From Paenibacillus amylolyticus (GTDB taxonomy: Bacteria; Bacillota; Bacilli; Paenibacillales; Paenibacillaceae), in contig NZ_RIAS01000020.1 of NCBI RefSeq assembly GCF_003719335.1, positions 38,137-102,136 of the forward strand: DNA of 64,000 nt, in the 5' to 3' direction. Both the position numbers and the translations under genes were made by a program. Below are positions 60,094 to 64,000 of this stretch, one piece after another. The notes under the pieces were generated by a model. That model ran no database searches. It saw only the letters and a program-made list of their open reading frames with translations, and was not told the origin of the DNA. Position 1 is the stretch's first letter. Each line of letters begins with the position of its first letter.

Positions 60094-62499
60094 ATGCGTC
60101 CTGATTGGGAAGAAGAGGCAAGCTGGATATGGCACCCTCATTGGAAGGAAGAAAATGAAGCTAAGGGAGGCGGATTTGTCTATTTTAGAAAAACATTTGA
60201 ACTTCGAAAAGGCAGGCATAACTGTGCGCTTCGTATTTCAGCTGACAGCCGTTATCTGCTTTATGTCAATGGTATACCAGTAAGCCGGGGACCTTGCAAA
60301 GGGGACCGGTTCACATGGCATTATGAGGAAGTTGAGATTGGAGAATACCTGAAAGAAGGCATAAACGTTTTTGCTGCTCAGGTGCTGCGTTATCCCTATA
60401 CAGGCGGTGGAAATCAGTCTGTATGGCGTACGCGGCTTGCCGGGCTGTATGTGCATGCTGTCATCAGAGATGAGCAGAATACTCAGGCTGCAGCTGCACA
60501 TACCGATGAATCCTGGGAATGTATTAAGGATGAGGCGATTACTTTATCTCAAGGCGTATATACTCAATTTCTCGGAATTTCGGAAGCTGTTGACGGATTC
60601 AAGCGTCCTTTTGGATGGACAGAAGCAGGCTATGTTCCAGAAAAGTGGGAGAAGGCCTCCCGATATGTATTCGATATCGTTCATGGGGAACTAAAACCGT
60701 GGGAGTTAAGAAAACGTCCCATTCCTCCTCTCTATGAAACTGAACGCCGGTTTGTTGGTATTTCCCGACTCTCGGAAAAAGGAAGCAAGCCTGACTGGTT
60801 GGAACTGGTGACGTATGACCGCTCGTTAACGATCGCACCTCATTCAGTTATAACGATAGATTTTGACGCCGGAGAGCTGACTACAGGTTACCTTGAGATG
60901 GATTTGTCCGGAGGTCAAGGGAGTGAAATTAAGCTGTTGTGCGCCGAATGTTATGAGAATCCGCCCATATCAGTCCCTTGGATACGCGACAAAGGGGATC
61001 GGACGGACAGTACAAATGGAGATTTATATGGTGATTTGGATATTTATAGACCTAGTGGCATGGAACAGGAAAGAAAGGAATTTATAGAGAAATATGAACC
61101 TTTCTGGTTCCGGACATTCCGCTATGTCAGAGTTGAAATCAGGACAGGAGAAGCACCATTAACGCTTCGTAAATTTTCTTATAGAGAGACAGGTTACCCG
61201 CTTGATGTCATCGCCCAATATCGTTCTTCAGATCCTCAAGAAACTGCTTTATGGGATATTAGCGTCAGAACGCTTAAACGATGCATGCATGAAACATACG
61301 AAGATTGTCCGTATTATGAGCAGCTTCAATATGTGATGGATACCCGCTCCCAAATCCAGTTCACCTATATTCTATCTGGCGATGACAGGCTTGCCCGCAG
61401 AACTTTATTTGATTTTTACAGTTCCTTGCTTCCGGAGGGATTAACACAGTCCCGATATCCTAGTGTATCAACCCAAGTCATACCAGGATTTTCATTATAT
61501 TGGATTTACATGCTGCATGACCACATGATGTTTGCGGGAGACCGGAAACTTGTTGAGCAATACCTGCCTGGTGTAGATGCCATACTCGGTTATTTCCATC
61601 GGCAGATTGAGACAAGCGGTCTGATCGGTAAGATGAACCCTCGGTATTGGTCCTTTGTAGACTGGGCTGATAAATGGAAGGAAGAATATGGCGTCCCTGA
61701 CGCAGCCCGCCAAGGCCCGCTGACGGTTTATTGTCTAATGTATACTTACGCACTGCAAAGAGCTGCTGAGCTTGCTGCTTTTACTGATAGAAGGAGCGTT
61801 GCGAAGGAGTATCTTGATCGAGCCGAACGCATGCAGCTAGCTGTTAAGGAAAACTGCATGTCGATAAGCCGCCCTGGCTGTCTTACCGACGGCCCCGGAC
61901 TGGAGCTTTTCAGCCAACATGTCCAAATTTGGGCTGTGCTAAGTGGAACGTTGACAGGAAGAGAGGCCAGGCATGCAATCCTTCACTCGATCGAATGCCC
62001 GGACTTCGTACCCTGTTCATTCGCGATGTCCATCTACCAGTTCCGTGCGCTTTCTTTAGTTGGTTTGTACGATAAAGTATATGATTTACTGGCTCCATGG
62101 CGGCAAATGGCGTGTGAAGGGCTAACAACGTGGATGGAAGATACTGTAAGCAAGCGCAGCGATGCTCACGCTTGGGGCTCCGTGCCTATTTATGAATATA
62201 CAACAGAAACGTTAGGGATTCAGCCCTCTGCCCCAGGCTGCGAGAAGATAAAAATAAGTCCGCAAATCGACCGCCTTTCCCACGCTGAAGGGTGTGCAAT
62301 GACCTCTAAAGGCATGGTTTCCGTACAATGGCAGCTTGTCGATTCTACATTTCGCATGCATGCCACTTGGCCAGAGCAAATCTCATGCACGATTGTTTTG
62401 CCGAATGGTCAAATAGTAAGAGGAGAAGAGAACGGCGAATTCAGCATCTTAATGGATTGGCGGAATTCATCGGAATCTGAGATGAAGGAGAGCTTATGA
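60094..62499 (+). CDS. GH78-like (Bac_rhamnosid fold) protein with variant catalytic region
   Basis: 801 aa, no signal peptide. N-terminal jelly-roll (ALRISADSRYLLYVNG, ending in a GINVFAAQVLRY-type motif) and an (alpha/alpha)6 barrel as in GH78. At the place of the canonical DCPQRDERxGWTGD it has EDCPYYEQLQYVMDTRSQ. The DCP start is kept but the DER-GW-GD acids are replaced by a Tyr/Gln-rich version with Glu and Asp at other positions. Such proteins occur beside rhamnosidases and may cleave a different sugar. AAAGGAGGT lies before the ATG. Last full gene of the importer operon. Confidence 0.82.
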   Translation: MRPDWEEEASWIWHPHWKEENEAKGGGFVYFRKTFELRKGRHNCALRISADSRYLLYVNGIPVSRGPCKGDRFTWHYEEVEIGEYLKEGINVFAAQVLRYPYTGGGNQSVWRTRLAGLYVHAVIRDEQNTQAAAAHTDESWECIKDEAITLSQGVYTQFLGISEAVDGFKRPFGWTEAGYVPEKWEKASRYVFDIVHGELKPWELRKRPIPPLYETERRFVGISRLSEKGSKPDWLELVTYDRSLTIAPHSVITIDFDAGELTTGYLEMDLSGGQGSEIKLLCAECYENPPISVPWIRDKGDRTDSTNGDLYGDLDIYRPSGMEQERKEFIEKYEPFWFRTFRYVRVEIRTGEAPLTLRKFSYRETGYPLDVIAQYRSSDPQETALWDISVRTLKRCMHETYEDCPYYEQLQYVMDTRSQIQFTYILSGDDRLARRTLFDFYSSLLPEGLTQSRYPSVSTQVIPGFSLYWIYMLHDHMMFAGDRKLVEQYLPGVDAILGYFHRQIETSGLIGKMNPRYWSFVDWADKWKEEYGVPDAARQGPLTVYCLMYTYALQRAAELAAFTDRRSVAKEYLDRAERMQLAVKENCMSISRPGCLTDGPGLELFSQHVQIWAVLSGTLTGREARHAILHSIECPDFVPCSFAMSIYQFRALSLVGLYDKVYDLLAPWRQMACEGLTTWMEDTVSKRSDAHAWGSVPIYEYTTETLGIQPSAPGCEKIKISPQIDRLSHAEGCAMTSKGMVSVQWQLVDSTFRMHATWPEQISCTIVLPNGQIVRGEENGEFSILMDWRNSSESEMKESL

Positions 62500-62723
62500 C
62501 GACATCAGAGAAATGCAAACATGCCGATCTCGCAACCAGGAAAGCAGACTGGGTGGCATAGGTAGACGATGCGATTTCTGATCACTCGGATGAGGAGTAT
62601 ACGATATTTATGGGCGACGGAGCTTGCATAAAGATTTGTTATGCAGAACGCTGTTTTCAAGTGGGGGGAGTTTCAGTATTACGCTCCCGCTTGAACAGAA
62701 ACATGAACGTATGGAGTCATTAG
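62496..62723 (+). pseudogene. Short translationally coupled ORF interrupted by a stop
   Basis: An ATG overlapping the previous stop (ATGA) with AAGGAG 5 nt upstream begins a 21-codon ORF ending at TAG (62559-62561). The same frame stays open to 62723 (75 codons in all) and reads through with VDDAISDHSDEEYTIFMGDG. The excellent start and open frame suggest a decayed gene or a fused remnant. I do not recognise the protein. The remaining stretch to 62831 holds nothing I can assign. Confidence 0.45.
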
Positions 62724-62831
62724 TGATGGATTTTTGGAGAAAATGATCTTATTCGATACGATTCAGTTGATTAATTCTAAAAAAATAATTATATTACCAT
62801 ATTTGATGAGTAGATTCATCTATCCTTATAT

Positions 62832-62846
62832 AAGTAAGCGATAACA
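62832..62846 (+). promoter_or_regulatory. Candidate cre (CcpA) site before GH3
   Basis: AAGTAAGCGATAACA matches the cre consensus except at one fixed base, 20 nt upstream of the GH3 start codon, a position suited to repression. Confidence 0.45.
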
Positions 62847-62866
62847 TTAAGGTTGGAGGAATATTA

Positions 62867-64000
62867 ATGGAACGAAATTTACAAGAAATGATCAAGCAAA
62901 TGACATTAGAAGAAAAAGCAGAACTCTGCTCAGGTAAAGATTTCATGAATACGAATTCCATTGACCGTCTTGGGGTTCCCTCTATTATGATGTCAGATGG
63001 CCCTCACGGACTTAGAAAACAAGACGGGAGTGCGGACCACCTAGGTATAAACAAAAGTATACCAGCTACTTGCTTCCCATCCGGAAGTGGAGTTGCCTCA
63101 TCGTGGAATCGTGAACTCGCCCATACAATGGGGACAGCACTCGGACAAGAAGCACAAGCAGCGGATATTTCGATTATTTTGGGGCCTGGCGTGAATATCA
63201 AGCGTTCCCCGCTGTGTGGCCGAAATTTTGAATATTTTTCTGAAGACCCTTATTTATCAGGGACTTTGGCAGCTAGCTATATTTCAGGCGTACAAAGCCA
63301 AGGCGTGGGTACTTCTATCAAACATTTTGCTGTAAACAACCAGGAATATAAGCGTATGTCTGTCGATGCAGTGGTGGATGAACGGACTCTACGGGAAATT
63401 TATCTTGCGAGCTTTGAACATGCAGTGAAAGAGGCAGAGCCATGGACCGTCATGGCCGCTTATAACAAAGTAAATGGTGATTTTTGTTCCGAAAACAGCC
63501 GGTTGCTGACTGAAATTCTCCGGGATGAATGGGGATTTTCAGGCGTAGTGGTGTCGGATTGGGGAGCTGTCAATGAACGGGATCAGGGACTAGCTGCCGG
63601 TCTAGAACTGGAAATGCCTTCCAGCAACGGTGTGGGAAGCAAGAAAATTATTGAAGCTGTTCAATCGGGAAAGCTGAGCGAAGAGGTGCTGGATCGATCT
63701 GTTGAGAGATTGTTGTCACTTATATTCAAAGCTGTAGACAACCAGCGGAAATCAGCATCAGTTGATGTAGAGGCACAACACCAATTGGCCAGAAAAATTG
63801 CAAGTGAATGCATGGTTCTGCTCAAGAATGAGGAGAGCATTCTTCCTCTAAACACCGAAGATTCCATTGCAGTTATCGGAGCATTTGCACAGCACCCGCG
63901 CTACCAGGGCGGCGGCAGTTCACATATTGAACCGACGAAGCTGGACAACATCTATGAAGAAATCCTTAGAACAGCCACTGCCAGTGCATCCTTCTCGTAT
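62867..64000 (+). CDS. Glycoside hydrolase family 3 beta-glycosidase, 3'-partial
   Basis: The frame is open from the ATG at 62867 (GGAGGA 6 nt upstream) to the window end, 378 codons so far. It begins MERNLQEMIKQMTLEEKAEL and carries IKHFAVNN and VVVSDWGAV, with the nucleophile at Asp231. The protein is closely similar to the GH3 at 4628 (shared CGRNFEYFSEDPYLSG, EWGF.G.V.SDWGAV, LLTEILR.EWGF). A full-length relative is about 750-820 aa, so roughly half is beyond the window. No signal peptide, so cytoplasmic. It starts a new transcription unit after a gap with a candidate cre site. Confidence 0.95.
   Translation, partial: MERNLQEMIKQMTLEEKAELCSGKDFMNTNSIDRLGVPSIMMSDGPHGLRKQDGSADHLGINKSIPATCFPSGSGVASSWNRELAHTMGTALGQEAQAADISIILGPGVNIKRSPLCGRNFEYFSEDPYLSGTLAASYISGVQSQGVGTSIKHFAVNNQEYKRMSVDAVVDERTLREIYLASFEHAVKEAEPWTVMAAYNKVNGDFCSENSRLLTEILRDEWGFSGVVVSDWGAVNERDQGLAAGLELEMPSSNGVGSKKIIEAVQSGKLSEEVLDRSVERLLSLIFKAVDNQRKSASVDVEAQHQLARKIASECMVLLKNEESILPLNTEDSIAVIGAFAQHPRYQGGGSSHIEPTKLDNIYEEILRTATASASFSY

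Noticed and set aside
1..64000. IS elements, tRNA/rRNA genes, CRISPR arrays, phage genes
   Set aside because: Looked for transposase-like proteins, terminal repeats, cloverleaf or regularly spaced repeats; none recognised.

Overview
The window reads like the chromosome of a low-to-moderate GC Gram-positive soil bacterium of the Paenibacillus type. The signs are strong AGGAGG-type ribosome sites, Firmicute lipoprotein signals, YesM/YesN-type two-component genes, CUT1 sugar importers of the LplB/YtcP kind with LplA-like binding proteins, and a high density of plant-polysaccharide glycosidases. This assignment is inference from gene content; no rRNA, tRNA, IS element or CRISPR array was seen.

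Layout. 1-23.8 kb: a chemotaxis receptor (cut at the window edge), a GPH-family sugar symporter, an AraC regulator divergent from a GH3/epimerase/GH78 operon, a CUT1 importer (two permeases plus lipoprotein), an orphan YesM-type histidine kinase, a second paralogous lipoprotein with a second GH78, then an esterase and an SDR dehydrogenase. The second GH78, the esterase and the SDR each carry what looks like the same ~65-residue helical module, on different ends.

23.9-37.0 kb: a compact biosynthetic cluster that I consider the most interesting part. A minus-strand arm holds an AraC regulator, a BtrH-like acyltransferase and an ANT-like nucleotidyltransferase. A plus-strand arm of ten mostly overlapping genes holds a membrane-anchored methyltransferase, an acyl carrier protein, an ATP-grasp ligase, a GT-B glycosyltransferase, two radical SAM/SPASM enzymes, a Gfo/Idh oxidoreductase, an RfbF-like nucleotidyltransferase, a UXS-like epimerase/decarboxylase and a UGDH-like dehydrogenase. 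The ACP + ATP-grasp + BtrH trio parallels the BtrI/BtrJ/BtrH logic of butirosin side-chain assembly, here next to sugar-nucleotide and glycosyl-transfer genes. The product cannot be named from sequence.

37.1-39.8 kb: a regulator-rich, decaying stretch with an SDR under a MerR-type promoter (19-bp spacer), its MerR regulator, a TetR regulator, a truncated SDR pseudogene and a DHA2 transporter remnant. 39.8-46.3 kb: a GC-rich GH106-like glycosidase abutting an AT-rich trio (sugar isomerase/epimerase plus two Gfo/Idh proteins), then a LacI regulator gutted by an internal deletion; this looks like an acquired catabolic island.

46.4-51.4 kb: two cytochromes P450 flanking a GH43 and an SDR. 51.4-64.0 kb: a membrane-anchored clan GH-A (GH53-like) glycosidase behind a perfect 33-bp palindrome, a YesM/YesN two-component pair, a second CUT1 importer, a GH78-like protein lacking the usual signature, a short stop-interrupted ORF, and the 5' part of a second GH3 that runs off the window. 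Overall the glycosidase set (GH3 x2, GH78 x3, GH106, GH43, GH53-like) points to rhamnose-, galactose- and arabinose-containing plant glycans such as rhamnogalacturonan I and its side chains, with uptake by CUT1 ABC importers and largely cytoplasmic breakdown, since most of the glycosidases lack a signal peptide.
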